Below, piece after piece: positions 25,139-34,825 of a stretch of 51,883 bases of DNA. The stretch is from Lachnospiraceae bacterium (GTDB lineage: Bacteria; Bacillota; Clostridia; Lachnospirales; Lachnospiraceae), in NCBI GenBank assembly GCA_022790615.1, contig JAAVXK010000046.1, positions 1 through 51,883 of the forward strand, written 5' to 3'. Numbering within the stretch: position 1 is the first letter of the stretch; the number at the start of each line of letters is the position of its first letter. A model generated the notes under the pieces. It ran no database searches and had not been told where the DNA came from. It saw only the letters and a list, made by a program, of their open reading frames with translations. The position numbers and the translations under genes were made by a program.

Positions 25139-26452
25139 ATGATGAAACAGATTATGAGAAAACATGTGAAGGAGCAGCTGTACGGACTTTTCGATACAAT
25201 CGGCGAGGCACACCGGGAACTTGGACAATATATCAGAAACCGCGATGTGGGTAATGTTGTTGATTTGTTGACGGCGTGCCAGAGCGCGGCAATATTTGTT
25301 GGAAATACTGTTGAGAAAAGTGAGGGAGAGGGAACAAAAGCCGTTTCGCTTCTCGAAATATATACTGAGGAACTATATAAAACCAGTGTGATGATTCAGG
25401 ACGATTCATCCGATAATAATGCTGATACAATTATGTGTAATCTGGACAATCAGATTGATGAGATAATACATTGTGTAAAATACGATATTCCCGAGAGAAG
25501 CGAGGTTGTGTTCCTGCCGTATAATGCTTCTATGTGGGACAGCCTTGAAAGTGTGTGGATGGCTGCCAGTGAAGATGAGAAATGTGATGCATACGTTGTA
25601 CCGATACCTTATTTTGATAAAAATTCCGACGGAACTTTAGGAAAGATGCATTACGATATTGGCAATTATCCGGATTATGTTCCGGTAGTATCATATAAGG
25701 ATTATGTTATAGAGGAGAGGAAGCCTGATGTGATATTCATTCACAATCCGTACGACGGATATAACAAAGTGACTTCCGTTTTGCCGGGGCACTTCTCAAA
25801 AGAGCTTAGAAAACACACCAATAAACTGGTATATATACCGTATTTTGTGTCAGGCGATACTGTGCCGGAGCATTTTTGCGTGCTGCCGGGAACCATGTAT
25901 GCCGATTATGTTATTGTTGAAAATGAATCGGCGCGTAAGATATATGCGCGGGAATATGAGAAGGCGACCGGAAAAAAAGGGACCGGAGATAAGTTCATTG
26001 CGCTTGGTTCACCTAAGTTTGACAGGGTTGCAAGACTTGGCAGGGAGGATTTTGTACTGCCGGATGAATGGCGGAAGCTTATTAAGGACAGAAAAGTGGT
26101 ACTGTACAATACAAGCGTACAGAACCTTATGAATTATACAGATGAGGTTATAAAGAAGATAAGGAATACAATTGATATAATTACAAATAACAAAGACGTT
26201 GTGCTATGGTGGAGACCCCACCCCTTGACCGAATATACTCTAAAGTCAATGAAAGCGGAGTACTATGGTGATTATATGAAAGTTGTAGAAGATTACAGAA
26301 AATCCGGGATTGGAATATATGACGATTCCGCCGACCTTGAGAGGGCGATAGCCTTTTCAGATGCATATTATGGCGACAAAGGTTCGATTCCGGTGTTGTA
26401 TGAGAAGACGGGCAAGCCGATTATGATTCAGGACCCATATTTGTTAGGATAA
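25139..26452 (+). CDS. TagB/TagF-like CDP-alditol phosphotransferase
   Basis: This is a 437-residue protein. The N-terminal ~115 residues are helical and not recognised. The remainder resembles the CDP-glycerol:polyglycerol phosphate glycerophosphotransferase superfamily. It has an acceptor half (VVFLPYNASMWDSLESVW and DVIFIHNPYDGYN) and a donor half with WWRPHPL (about 363-369), DSADLERAIAFSDAYYGDKGS and a closing KPIMIQD. The HP and DGSS-like elements match this fold. It would transfer a polyol phosphate from the TarI-like product onto a glycan. The start is ambiguous among ATGs at 25139, 25142 and 25154 behind AAGGA. Confidence 0.75.
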   Translation: MMKQIMRKHVKEQLYGLFDTIGEAHRELGQYIRNRDVGNVVDLLTACQSAAIFVGNTVEKSEGEGTKAVSLLEIYTEELYKTSVMIQDDSSDNNADTIMCNLDNQIDEIIHCVKYDIPERSEVVFLPYNASMWDSLESVWMAASEDEKCDAYVVPIPYFDKNSDGTLGKMHYDIGNYPDYVPVVSYKDYVIEERKPDVIFIHNPYDGYNKVTSVLPGHFSKELRKHTNKLVYIPYFVSGDTVPEHFCVLPGTMYADYVIVENESARKIYAREYEKATGKKGTGDKFIALGSPKFDRVARLGREDFVLPDEWRKLIKDRKVVLYNTSVQNLMNYTDEVIKKIRNTIDIITNNKDVVLWWRPHPLTEYTLKSMKAEYYGDYMKVVEDYRKSGIGIYDDSADLERAIAFSDAYYGDKGSIPVLYEKTGKPIMIQDPYLLG

Positions 26453-26478
26453 CAGAATTGCCAGCGGGGTGAACGTTA

Positions 26479-27588
26479 ATGGAGAAAGATATTGTATCCG
26501 TCATTATTCCGGTATACAACTGTGAGAAATATATTGAAAGATGCTTAAGCTCCGTGACGGGACAGACCTATACGAATTTGGAGATTCTGGTCATTATAGA
26601 CGGGGCTGTCGACAACAGCTTTGCCATATGCAGATCACTGGCCTGTAAGGATTCAAGAATAAGAATAATAGAAAAAGAAAATGAAGGCCCCGGCATAGCT
26701 AGGAACTTAGGAATCAGAAGCGCTTTAGGGGAGTATATAACATTTGTGGATGCTGACGATAGTATTGAGAAATGCTTTATAAAAAAATTGATGCGCAGCA
26801 TGAAAGAGAATGACTCGGATATGTCTCTCTGTGATATATATTATTGTGACAGACGAACAGGGGACAAAACCATTTCAAAGATAAGGTTTGATGAGGCTGT
26901 AAAATCATTCAGGTCGGACAGGACCGTTATTAACAAGGTGAGGACTTTTGTATGGGGAAAGCTGTACAAAAAAAATTTGTTTGACGACAAATGCTTGTTT
27001 CCGGGACATACGTTTGAAGATATTCCGGTGTCCGCTATGCTTGCCTGTAAAGCCCGCGCTATATCGTATATTGATGAACCGATGTATTATTATTATAGAA
27101 ATATGGAGCACAGTCTTTCGGCTGACGCGGATAATATAGGCGATATTTCGAAGGCGCTTGAGTTATTACATAACAGGTTTGCACAGATAGGTATGATGGA
27201 TGCGGTTAATCCGGAAATAAAGAAGCTCATGTTGGGACAGCTTAGGTTTGCTTTTGTCAGATGGGGAAAACCGGGAAAGAAATGCGGGGCAAATGTTAAA
27301 ACGGAGTTGGATAACATTAATAAACTGGTTGAAAAATATTACCCCGGCGCCGGCGGTTTTGCCGATAAAAAATATTATGTTGAACAAAAAGATCTCCAGA
27401 TGGCGGTGTCGCATGTGGCGGTTGATGCGTCTCAGTATACCGCTTCGCCTGAACAGGCGGATTACGTTATATCGCGCGGCAGGCTGGGTTCCAACAGTAA
27501 CAAGAATATTGTAATACCAATGTCATACGGCGAAGATGAGGATTTCGACGACTGGGGCGCCGCCGAGTATATAATGGAAAATATGTGA
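26479..27588 (+). CDS. Glycosyltransferase family 2
   Basis: This is a 369-residue GT-A-fold glycosyltransferase. It opens with VSVIIPVYNCEKYIERCLSSV, has GPGIARNLGIRSALGEYITFVDADD with the metal-binding DxD at about residue 91-93, and the later GHTFEDIP segment. No membrane span is present, so it is a cytosolic enzyme adding a sugar to a lipid-linked or protein-linked glycan. The last ~90 residues have no recognised domain. GGGGTG precedes the ATG. Confidence 0.9.
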   Translation: MEKDIVSVIIPVYNCEKYIERCLSSVTGQTYTNLEILVIIDGAVDNSFAICRSLACKDSRIRIIEKENEGPGIARNLGIRSALGEYITFVDADDSIEKCFIKKLMRSMKENDSDMSLCDIYYCDRRTGDKTISKIRFDEAVKSFRSDRTVINKVRTFVWGKLYKKNLFDDKCLFPGHTFEDIPVSAMLACKARAISYIDEPMYYYYRNMEHSLSADADNIGDISKALELLHNRFAQIGMMDAVNPEIKKLMLGQLRFAFVRWGKPGKKCGANVKTELDNINKLVEKYYPGAGGFADKKYYVEQKDLQMAVSHVAVDASQYTASPEQADYVISRGRLGSNSNKNIVIPMSYGEDEDFDDWGAAEYIMENM

Positions 27589-27607
27589 GACTGCGGGGAA
27601 AATTAAC

Positions 27608-28930
27608 ATGATGGAAAATTTGCTTATATGTACTCCTACATGCGGCAGGGCGGACATGGTGGAGGAGGTGCTTCGTTATGAGTCGGAGTACTATACAGAC
27701 TATGGCTTTGACATCGCGTATTATGATTCCGGCAGTGACAAGGCCGTAAAAGACGTTATAGACGGTGTTGAGGATTCATTTAAGAAAAGAATACATTACT
27801 ACCGCACGGACGAGAATCAGTGCCTTGATTATAAGATAGCTGATATTTTTAAGTCGCTTGCTTTTGATAAAGAAAAAAAATATGAATACATATGGTTTAT
27901 AGGAGATTCTATCTCGATTTCGAAGGAGGCTCTTGCCATTGTTTCAGAAGCAATGGCAAAAAAGTATGACCTCATACGTCTGCCGCTTGCAGGCGCCGGG
28001 TCAAAAGAAGACATTATATGCGATTCGCCGCAGGAGTGGTTTGAAAGGTGTTCCGGGAGTATGGCGCACATGGCCCCAACGGTGATGAGGACGACTTTAC
28101 TTATGGAAGACGAGCGCGAGTGGGCAAGGCTTTGCGATAAATATATATGTTGTAATGAGCTGTGCGACAGACACGGTTATTTTTTCACTGTGGCATTTTA
28201 TCTTGAGCGTATTATAAAGCTTGAGTCGTTCAGAGGCATAATGATAGGCAACAGAGTAAAATGGAGGAGGGACAGCCCCTTAAAGGGCAGACGTTCCTAT
28301 TGGTTGCATGAGTTGTTTGACGTATGGGCGCGAAGCTATTGCGAGACGCTGCTTGCGCTTCCGGATACATATAAGAATAAGGAAAAGGTAATAAGACAGT
28401 CGGATAATATTATGGTCGGCAGGTTTTCGGCAAGTATGCTTGCAAGATACAGACTGGAAGCAATATATGATTATAAGGTATATGGAAAGTACAGGAAATA
28501 CTTTCCGCTCGTTACGGACGAACCGCTATGGAAGTGTGCATTTATCGCAGTCTTGCCAAAAAGAATATTAAAGAAAATATATATGATTTCTGACTATACC
28601 GAGGGCGAGTGGGATAAGAGCCTTGTGGACATACGCCCCAGGGTTAAAGACCGCAAAATAATTGTGTACGGCGCAGGATTATATGGTGAAAGAGTTTCGG
28701 GTGTTATAAGCGGAACATGGGACAATGAGATTGTCGGGATAGCCGTTACGGACAAGAATGAGAACATGAGGCAAATCAATGGAATTAACGTGTATTCAAT
28801 AGATGAGCTTGCAAAGTACAGACGCGAGGCTTTTGTCATAGTCGCGACATTGCCTGCTGCGGCAAGAAGTATTATAAAAGGTCTAAAGAAGAAGGGATTC
28901 AGATATTATGAAGCACTGCTCGGATGCTGA
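27608..28930 (+). CDS. Glycosyltransferase-like protein with C-terminal Rossmann module
   Basis: This is a 440-residue fusion. The N-terminal part (1-250) resembles GT-A glycosyltransferases, with LLICTPTCGRADMVEEVL and IWFIGDS (about 95-101) at the usual metal-binding position. The match is weaker than in the neighbouring family 2 enzymes. Residues about 350-440 form a separate small Rossmann module starting KIIVYGAGLYGERV and ending with an AFVIVATLP strand. The same kind of module occurs in at least eight other proteins of the locus. The ATG at 27608 or the next codon could be the start. Confidence 0.7.
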   Translation: MMENLLICTPTCGRADMVEEVLRYESEYYTDYGFDIAYYDSGSDKAVKDVIDGVEDSFKKRIHYYRTDENQCLDYKIADIFKSLAFDKEKKYEYIWFIGDSISISKEALAIVSEAMAKKYDLIRLPLAGAGSKEDIICDSPQEWFERCSGSMAHMAPTVMRTTLLMEDEREWARLCDKYICCNELCDRHGYFFTVAFYLERIIKLESFRGIMIGNRVKWRRDSPLKGRRSYWLHELFDVWARSYCETLLALPDTYKNKEKVIRQSDNIMVGRFSASMLARYRLEAIYDYKVYGKYRKYFPLVTDEPLWKCAFIAVLPKRILKKIYMISDYTEGEWDKSLVDIRPRVKDRKIIVYGAGLYGERVSGVISGTWDNEIVGIAVTDKNENMRQINGINVYSIDELAKYRREAFVIVATLPAAARSIIKGLKKKGFRYYEALLGC

Positions 28931-28940
28931 CATTTTTTAT

Positions 28941-28984
28941 ACACGCGCTCGGCGTGGAGAATGTTGCAAGCGACATTCTTTGTT
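28941..28984. repeat. Multi-hairpin dispersed repeat, copy B (short)
   Basis: Forty-two of 44 bases match 7362-7405. The palindrome is kept as GAATGTTGC/GCGACATTC (28959-28978). The single arm change makes a G-U pair, so the RNA hairpin survives. The outer and left-hand hairpins of copy A are missing here. It lies just past the stop codon in the 110-base gap before rfbF. Confidence 0.75.
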
Positions 28985-29040
28985 CTGTTATGTCATCATC
29001 CGGCGCAAGGAGGCGCACGAGAGTACAAGGAGGAGATACT

Positions 29041-29814
29041 ATGAAAGCAGTAATTCTTGCCGGAGGTTTTGGAACGCGGATAAGCGAGGAGAGCCATTTG
29101 AAGCCAAAACCGATGATTGAAATTGGGGGACAGCCGATTCTTTGGCATATCATGAAAATCTATTCCGCGTTCGGAATTAATGAGTTCGTTATATGCGCGG
29201 GCTACAAACAGCAGATGATTAAGGAATACTTTGCCAATTACTATCTTCATCGGAGCGACGTAACCTTTGACTTCAGGGACGGTGGTATGATGACGGTACA
29301 TAACAACGTATCAGAGCCGTGGAAAGTGACTATAGTGGACACGGGCTATGACACGATGACGGGTGGAAGAATCAAAAGGATTGCGGGGTATGTTGACGGG
29401 ACATTTCTATTGACCTACGGAGACGGAGTTGCGGATGTTGACGTCGGGGAACTGATTCAGTTTCACAGGGAGAGAAAGCCGGTTGTAACGATTACGGCAA
29501 TTAATCCGGGACAGAGGTTCGGCGTTCTTGATTTGAATGACGACGGGTATGTATGCGAATTCAGGGAAAAGCAGGATTCTGACGAGAGTTTAATAAACGG
29601 CGGTTTTATGATAGCAGAACCGGACGTGTTTGACTATATAGACGGCGACAGTACATTTTTTGAGAGGGAGCCTCTTGAACGTCTTGCGAAAGCCGGAAAA
29701 TTAGCGGCATACAGGCACTACGGTTTCTGGCAGTGTATGGACACGCAGAGAGACCGCGAGAAACTTGAACAATTGTGGAGTGAAGGAAATGCGCCATGGA
29801 AAATATGGGATTAG
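29041..29814 (+). CDS. rfbF: Glucose-1-phosphate cytidylyltransferase
   Basis: This is a 257-residue enzyme making CDP-glucose from CTP and glucose-1-phosphate, the first step toward CDP-3,6-dideoxyhexoses. It has AGGFGTRISEES (8-19), KPKPMIEIGG, the family-typical YLTGGRIKR-like TMTGGRIKR region, TYGDGVADVD for metal and sugar binding, and NGGFMI. The ATG at 29041 follows AAGGAGGAG. Longer in-frame frames upstream run through the dispersed repeat and are rejected. It overlaps the rfbG start by 19 bases. Confidence 0.95.
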   Translation: MKAVILAGGFGTRISEESHLKPKPMIEIGGQPILWHIMKIYSAFGINEFVICAGYKQQMIKEYFANYYLHRSDVTFDFRDGGMMTVHNNVSEPWKVTIVDTGYDTMTGGRIKRIAGYVDGTFLLTYGDGVADVDVGELIQFHRERKPVVTITAINPGQRFGVLDLNDDGYVCEFREKQDSDESLINGGFMIAEPDVFDYIDGDSTFFEREPLERLAKAGKLAAYRHYGFWQCMDTQRDREKLEQLWSEGNAPWKIWD

Positions 29815-30896
29815 ATAATAATATGGCATCCTGGATGGATGAATTAAAGAAATATGCAGGTAAGAAAGTGTTTGTGACCGGATGTACGGGATTCAAGGGC
29901 TCATGGCTGTGCAGGATTCTTGTAAGCCTTGGGGCCGAGGTGACTGGGTATGCTCTCAGTCCTGATACCGCCCCGGCCCTATATAATCTGGCTGACATCG
30001 GACACGACGTCGACACGGTCTTTGACGACATCAGGAATGCGGATGCGCTTAACAGGGCGCTTGAAAGCGCCAGGTCTGACATAGTATTCCACCTTGCGGC
30101 GCAGCCGCTTGTGCTTGAGAGTTATAAAAGACCGCGCGACACATTTGAGATAAATGTAATGGGAACCGTAAACCTGCTTGAGGCAGTGAGAAAATCAGAA
30201 AGTATAAGGTCGGTAGTGAACATTACGACCGATAAAGTGTATGAGAATAAAGAGTGGGTCTGGGGATACAGGGAAGACGATGCTCTGAACGGATACGACC
30301 CCTATTCGAACAGCAAAAGCTGTTCGGAACTGGTGACGGGCAGTTATATCAATTCTTTTTTAAGGGAGCGGCATATAGCGGTCTCGACGGTGAGGGCAGG
30401 AAATGTTATAGGCGGAGGCGATTTTTCAGATAACCGCATAATACCCGACTGCGTCAGGGCGGCGATGGAAGATAAAAAAATATTAATAAGAAATCCGTAT
30501 TCTGTAAGGCCTTACCAGCATGTGTTGGAACCACTGATGGCATATCTTCTAATTGGAATTGAACAGATGGAGAGAGAAGAGACGGCAGGAGCGTACAATA
30601 TAGGGCCTGATGAAAAATCGTGCGTAACGACAGGTGAACTTGCGGGTATTTTTTGTGATGAATGGGGCGGCGGAGTATCCTGGTACTGTTCTGAAAGAAA
30701 AGGCGCTTATCATGAGGCTAATTTCCTAAAGCTGGACTGCAGCAAGGTTAGAAGCGTTTTTAACTGGGCGCCTCGCTGGGATGTAAAAGAAGCGGTAAGC
30801 GCGACCGTCGAGTGGACAAAAGAGTGGTTAGGCGGAAGTAATGTAAAGGATGTAATGGATGTGCAGATAAAAAAATATAGAACACTGAAAGATTAA
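29796..30896 (+). CDS. rfbG: CDP-glucose 4,6-dehydratase
   Basis: This is a 366-residue extended SDR converting CDP-glucose to CDP-4-keto-6-deoxyglucose. It has VFVTGCTGFKGSW with the GxxGxxG loop, ITTDKVYEN, and catalytic YSNSK (Tyr-x-x-x-Lys). The PYQHVLEPLMAYL stretch is highly typical of RfbG, where it discriminates it from dTDP-glucose dehydratases. A GAAGGAA site supports the start at 29796, inside the end of rfbF. A later ATG (29823) is possible. Its product feeds RfbH. Confidence 0.94.
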   Translation: MENMGLDNNMASWMDELKKYAGKKVFVTGCTGFKGSWLCRILVSLGAEVTGYALSPDTAPALYNLADIGHDVDTVFDDIRNADALNRALESARSDIVFHLAAQPLVLESYKRPRDTFEINVMGTVNLLEAVRKSESIRSVVNITTDKVYENKEWVWGYREDDALNGYDPYSNSKSCSELVTGSYINSFLRERHIAVSTVRAGNVIGGGDFSDNRIIPDCVRAAMEDKKILIRNPYSVRPYQHVLEPLMAYLLIGIEQMEREETAGAYNIGPDEKSCVTTGELAGIFCDEWGGGVSWYCSERKGAYHEANFLKLDCSKVRSVFNWAPRWDVKEAVSATVEWTKEWLGGSNVKDVMDVQIKKYRTLKD

Positions 30897-30916
30897 TTTT
30901 GAGGTTGATAATATTT

Positions 30917-31939
30917 ATGAGAGTATATAAGTTTCCATTTGATAAAATAAAAAAAGAAAAAGCCAGAATTATTCTATATGGCATGAGCGATATGGGCAGG
31001 CAGTATTTGGCTCAGTGCATGTCTGAGGATAACATTAGCGTATTGTTTGCAGTTGACGCCAATAGTACGCTCCCTATAGTAAAGATGCATGATATTCAGG
31101 TGTATTACCCCGGTATACTTGCGGGATTAAAGGAAGATGAGTTTGATTATATAGTGATAGCAATCAAAAATGATACTGACGCGCAATATATTAAAGATTC
31201 TATAATAAAGATGGGTATAGTTGAGGAAAAAATAATTCGCTCTATCCGTTATTATGACGACCGTAAATGTCTGTATTCGCATGAATTGAATAGATGGTAC
31301 AAACCCTCTTTTAGTTATTTCGGGGAAGATTTGGTAGTATCGGGACTATTTCAAAGTATGAATATAGAAAAGCCGTCATATCTTGATGTGGGATGTAACC
31401 ATCCATATGAGGGAAACAACACGGCGCTGTTATATCTTAAAGGCTCGAACGGTGTTAACATTGACGCGAATCTCAATTGTATACAGTTAATGAATGAGGA
31501 GCGGCCGGATGATGTGAATATATGCGTAGGTGTGTGCGGAAAAGGAGAATGTGAGAAAGATTTCTTTTTGTTAAGTGATTATGAGGGATTGAATTCATTT
31601 GATGAGAATTATATAAAAAATTATATTGATACATTTCAAATAAAACGTGACGAGGTCAGGACAATTAAGGTTCGATGTCTTTCATTGAAAGATATAGTGG
31701 ATACTTACTGTAATGGCGTATTTCCAGATTATTTTGATTTGGACGTTGAGGGGCTGGATGACGAGGTGATTGCAAGCTATGATTTTACATGTAATGGTCC
31801 TAAGATAATCTGTGTGGAATCTCACAGCGGGGAAGTGTGTGAACAGATGATTTCGCAGGGATATGTAAGATATTTTTCAACTGTACATAACGTTATATAT
31901 GTAAAAAGGAATTTGATTGATTCAGTATTGGCGATGTGA
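30917..31939 (+). CDS. FkbM-family methyltransferase with N-terminal Rossmann module
   Basis: This is a 340-residue protein. The ATG at 30917 follows GAGG; an in-frame TTG 18 bases earlier is less likely. Residues about 14-110 form a small Rossmann module (RIILYGMSDMG, then YIVIAI). Residues about 140-330 resemble FkbM SAM-dependent methyltransferases, with YLDVGCNHPYEGNNT as SAM motif I and a DLDVEGLDDEV segment matching the conserved DxEG. It likely O-methylates a sugar. The gene is more A+T-rich than rfbG and rfbH on either side. Confidence 0.82.
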   Translation: MRVYKFPFDKIKKEKARIILYGMSDMGRQYLAQCMSEDNISVLFAVDANSTLPIVKMHDIQVYYPGILAGLKEDEFDYIVIAIKNDTDAQYIKDSIIKMGIVEEKIIRSIRYYDDRKCLYSHELNRWYKPSFSYFGEDLVVSGLFQSMNIEKPSYLDVGCNHPYEGNNTALLYLKGSNGVNIDANLNCIQLMNEERPDDVNICVGVCGKGECEKDFFLLSDYEGLNSFDENYIKNYIDTFQIKRDEVRTIKVRCLSLKDIVDTYCNGVFPDYFDLDVEGLDDEVIASYDFTCNGPKIICVESHSGEVCEQMISQGYVRYFSTVHNVIYVKRNLIDSVLAM

Positions 31940-31984
31940 TAAGAATATGCGAATGAGCAATATAAGAAAGGCTTGGTATAGAAT

Positions 31985-33322
31985 ATGAGTGAGAATGAAG
32001 CAAGGAAGGAAATACTTTCCCTGGTAAAAGAATATTACAACAATTACATGGACAGATCGGGCGATAAGTTTGTTGAGGGAGACAGAATCGCATATGCCTC
32101 GAGAGTGTTTGATGAGAATGAGGTTTGCGCGCTTGTTGACAGCGCTTTGGACTTTTGGCTTACTGCGGGAAAATATGCAAAAGAATTTGAAAAGGGAATG
32201 AGTGAACTGCTTGATGTAAAGCATACGCTGCTTGTAAACAGCGGTTCCTCCGCCAATCTGCTTGCGTTTATGACGTTGACAGCGCCTGAACTCGGCGAGC
32301 GCTGTATAAGGCGCGGGGACGAGGTTATAACGGTTGCGGCAGGATTTCCGACAACCATAACGCCGATGCTCCAGTATGGGGCTGTACCGGTATTTTTGGA
32401 TGTGACTATACCTGAAGCGAACATAGACACGGAACTGCTTGAAAAAGCGTATTCTGATAAGACAAAAGCTGTGATGATTGCACACACGCTGGGTAATCCT
32501 TTTAACATTAAGGCCGTAAAAGAATTTTGTGACAGACATAATCTCTGGCTTGTGGAAGATAACTGCGACGCACTGTGTTCAAAGTATGCAATAGACGGCG
32601 TAGAACAATATACGGGTACGTGGGGAGATATAGGAACCTCCAGCTTCTATCCTCCGCACCATATGACTATGGGCGAGGGCGGCGCCGTATATACGGATAA
32701 TCCGTTATTGTATAAAATAGCAAAAAGCATGCGTGACTGGGGAAGAGACTGTGCATGTGATTCAGGACAGGACAATATGTGCGGACACAGATATGACGGC
32801 AGATACGGCGAACTTCCGGCGGGATACGACCACAAGTATGTATATTCACACTTCGGTTATAATCTAAAAGCGACGGATATGCAGGCTGCAATCGGCTGTG
32901 AGCAGTTAAAAAAGGTTGTTGAATTCGGAAGAAAGCGTAAGGCGAACTGGGAGTACCTGCGCGAACAGCTTGAGGAGTTAGAGGAATGGTTCATTTTGCC
33001 TGAGGCCGAGAAAAACAGCACGCCAAGCTGGTTTGGATTCCTTATATTCTGCAGGGAAGGCGTTGACAGAAATGCAATCGTAAGGCATCTCGAACAGAAC
33101 AATATACAGACAAGAATGTTGTTTTCGGGAAACATGATTAAGCATCCGTGCTTTGACGAGATGAGGAAAACCGGAGCCGGCTACAGGGTTGTCGGAGAGC
33201 TTACGAATACAGATTATATAATGAATAATGCGTTTTGGATTGGCGTGTATCCGGGAATGACAAAAGAAAAGCTTGACGTTATGGCAAGAGAATTAAAGGC
33301 TGCCTGTAAAAAAGCAAGGTAA
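31985..33322 (+). CDS. rfbH: CDP-4-keto-6-deoxyglucose 3-dehydrase (E1)
   Basis: This is a 445-residue PMP-dependent [2Fe-2S] enzyme that removes the 3-hydroxyl from CDP-4-keto-6-deoxyglucose. It has an aminotransferase fold, but the PLP lysine is replaced by His in SFYPPHHMTMGEGG (His225 by alignment to His220 of the Yersinia enzyme). The Fe-S ligands follow the known C-X57-C-X1-C-X7-C spacing exactly: Cys198, Cys256, Cys258, Cys266. These points separate it from PLP sugar aminotransferases. It needs a reductase partner (E3, RfbI/AscD), which I do not find in this window. Confidence 0.95.
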   Translation: MSENEARKEILSLVKEYYNNYMDRSGDKFVEGDRIAYASRVFDENEVCALVDSALDFWLTAGKYAKEFEKGMSELLDVKHTLLVNSGSSANLLAFMTLTAPELGERCIRRGDEVITVAAGFPTTITPMLQYGAVPVFLDVTIPEANIDTELLEKAYSDKTKAVMIAHTLGNPFNIKAVKEFCDRHNLWLVEDNCDALCSKYAIDGVEQYTGTWGDIGTSSFYPPHHMTMGEGGAVYTDNPLLYKIAKSMRDWGRDCACDSGQDNMCGHRYDGRYGELPAGYDHKYVYSHFGYNLKATDMQAAIGCEQLKKVVEFGRKRKANWEYLREQLEELEEWFILPEAEKNSTPSWFGFLIFCREGVDRNAIVRHLEQNNIQTRMLFSGNMIKHPCFDEMRKTGAGYRVVGELTNTDYIMNNAFWIGVYPGMTKEKLDVMARELKAACKKAR

Positions 33323-33333
33323 GAGGAGCGGCG

Positions 33334-34782
33334 ATGAAGAGAAGGTATAAGGTTGATTACGATAAAAAAACAGATTGTTTTGCGTATATGAGCCATATAG
33401 GAACAGATTTGGTATATGGAGATTTGTCATTTGCCCCGGAACCATTTATAAGCTATATTATCCCGGTATATAAAAGGGCGGATTTGCTTGAAAAGACGCT
33501 GAACAGCGTATTGTGCCAGAATGAGGTTGATTTTGCGTGGAACATCGTTATAGTCGATAATGAGGCCGGAGCGGAAAATGATACGGAGAGGTTGGTTCGA
33601 AAGCTCAACCAGCCCAGAATACTGTATTATAGGAATCAGAAAAATATTGGGGTTGACGGTAATTATAACCGTTGTATTGAAATAGCTCGCGGGCAGTGGG
33701 TTGCAATGCTGCATGGAGATGACTTAGTTATGAATGACCACCTGCGTGAGATGCGGAGGCTTATTCACGCTAAGGAGGTTAGAAAAAAACGACATCCTTT
33801 GGCTTATATCTGTCAAAGGTACATAGAATTTTCGGATGAAGACGAGGTTTGCCTTGACAGGGAATTGGCAAGGCAAACTAATAAAAAATTAAGTTTGGTG
33901 TTTGAGAAGAAAAATACAAAGTATAAAGTCTCAAGGGAGACGCAGCGCAAAGGAATTCTTACGGGCTATTATGCCGCCCTACCGTCTTTCGGAACAATCA
34001 TGAATAGGGAAATTATGATGAAAGAGGGGGGATTCAACAAAGACCTTGGAATATGTGAGGACGTTATTACTCCGTATAAGCTTGCGGCAAGATATGGGGT
34101 ATATATGGCTCCGAGCGTAATGGGTTACTATAGATTTAATAATAATGAATCTATGAAAAAAGAAACTATTTTGAAAATATATGACTCGATGGTAGATTTT
34201 CGCGAATATATGTACAGCAAAAATATTTTTTCATATATATGGGGGAATATAGCAAGAGATATATTGAATAAAAATTTGAGAAACTATTGTATTGGTCTTT
34301 CCAGATTTAGTGATAAAATGTTGGAACCGTGCGATTTTGAAGCTATATATGTCCCGAAGGAGACGAAAGGGATAAGGCTCTTTTTGTTCTCGAGTGTAAT
34401 GTGGTGCTATAATATTATGCATCAATCCGGCGGGTATCGTGAAATGATTGAAAGTCTTGCCAAGATACAGGATGAACAAATACAGAGTGCGGTAGACAGA
34501 GGGGATGTATTTATCATATTTGGAGCGGGCGGAGTAGCCAATGTACTTATTCCGTATCTGAAAAAAAGATATAGAAAAATTAAAATTATATGTTGTGCGG
34601 TAAGTAAACCGGAAGCTGCGCATGGAAATATAAAAAGGATTCCAATCCGCCATATTGATGATATAAGTTGTACATATGAAGGGATTACCGTCGTTACAGC
34701 TACTGAGATATGGCAGTACCAATCGGAAATGAATGTTACACTGGAAAAGAAAGGTTTTAAATCGGTAATCAATTTACTATAA
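33334..34782 (+). CDS. Family 2 glycosyltransferase with C-terminal Rossmann module
   Basis: This is a 482-residue fusion. The catalytic part (about 35-300) has ISYIIPVYKRADLLEKTLNSVL, IVDNEAG and AMLHGDDL with the DxD-type metal site. The central region (300-385) is helical and unrecognised. The last ~95 residues start DVFIIFGAGGVANVL and form the same small Rossmann module seen in neighbours. AGAGGAG precedes the ATG, 12 bases after rfbH. It is more A+T-rich than rfbH. Confidence 0.87.
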   Translation: MKRRYKVDYDKKTDCFAYMSHIGTDLVYGDLSFAPEPFISYIIPVYKRADLLEKTLNSVLCQNEVDFAWNIVIVDNEAGAENDTERLVRKLNQPRILYYRNQKNIGVDGNYNRCIEIARGQWVAMLHGDDLVMNDHLREMRRLIHAKEVRKKRHPLAYICQRYIEFSDEDEVCLDRELARQTNKKLSLVFEKKNTKYKVSRETQRKGILTGYYAALPSFGTIMNREIMMKEGGFNKDLGICEDVITPYKLAARYGVYMAPSVMGYYRFNNNESMKKETILKIYDSMVDFREYMYSKNIFSYIWGNIARDILNKNLRNYCIGLSRFSDKMLEPCDFEAIYVPKETKGIRLFLFSSVMWCYNIMHQSGGYREMIESLAKIQDEQIQSAVDRGDVFIIFGAGGVANVLIPYLKKRYRKIKIICCAVSKPEAAHGNIKRIPIRHIDDISCTYEGITVVTATEIWQYQSEMNVTLEKKGFKSVINLL

Positions 34783-34825
34783 AGTTAGGAAGACAAACTA
34801 CTTAAAATTCAGGGAGGAAAGAAAA

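Noticed and set aside
28924-29040. N-terminal extension of RfbF by 39 codons
   Set aside because: The extension reads through the dispersed hairpin repeat, and a strong AAGGAGGAG site lies just before the family-standard start at 29041.
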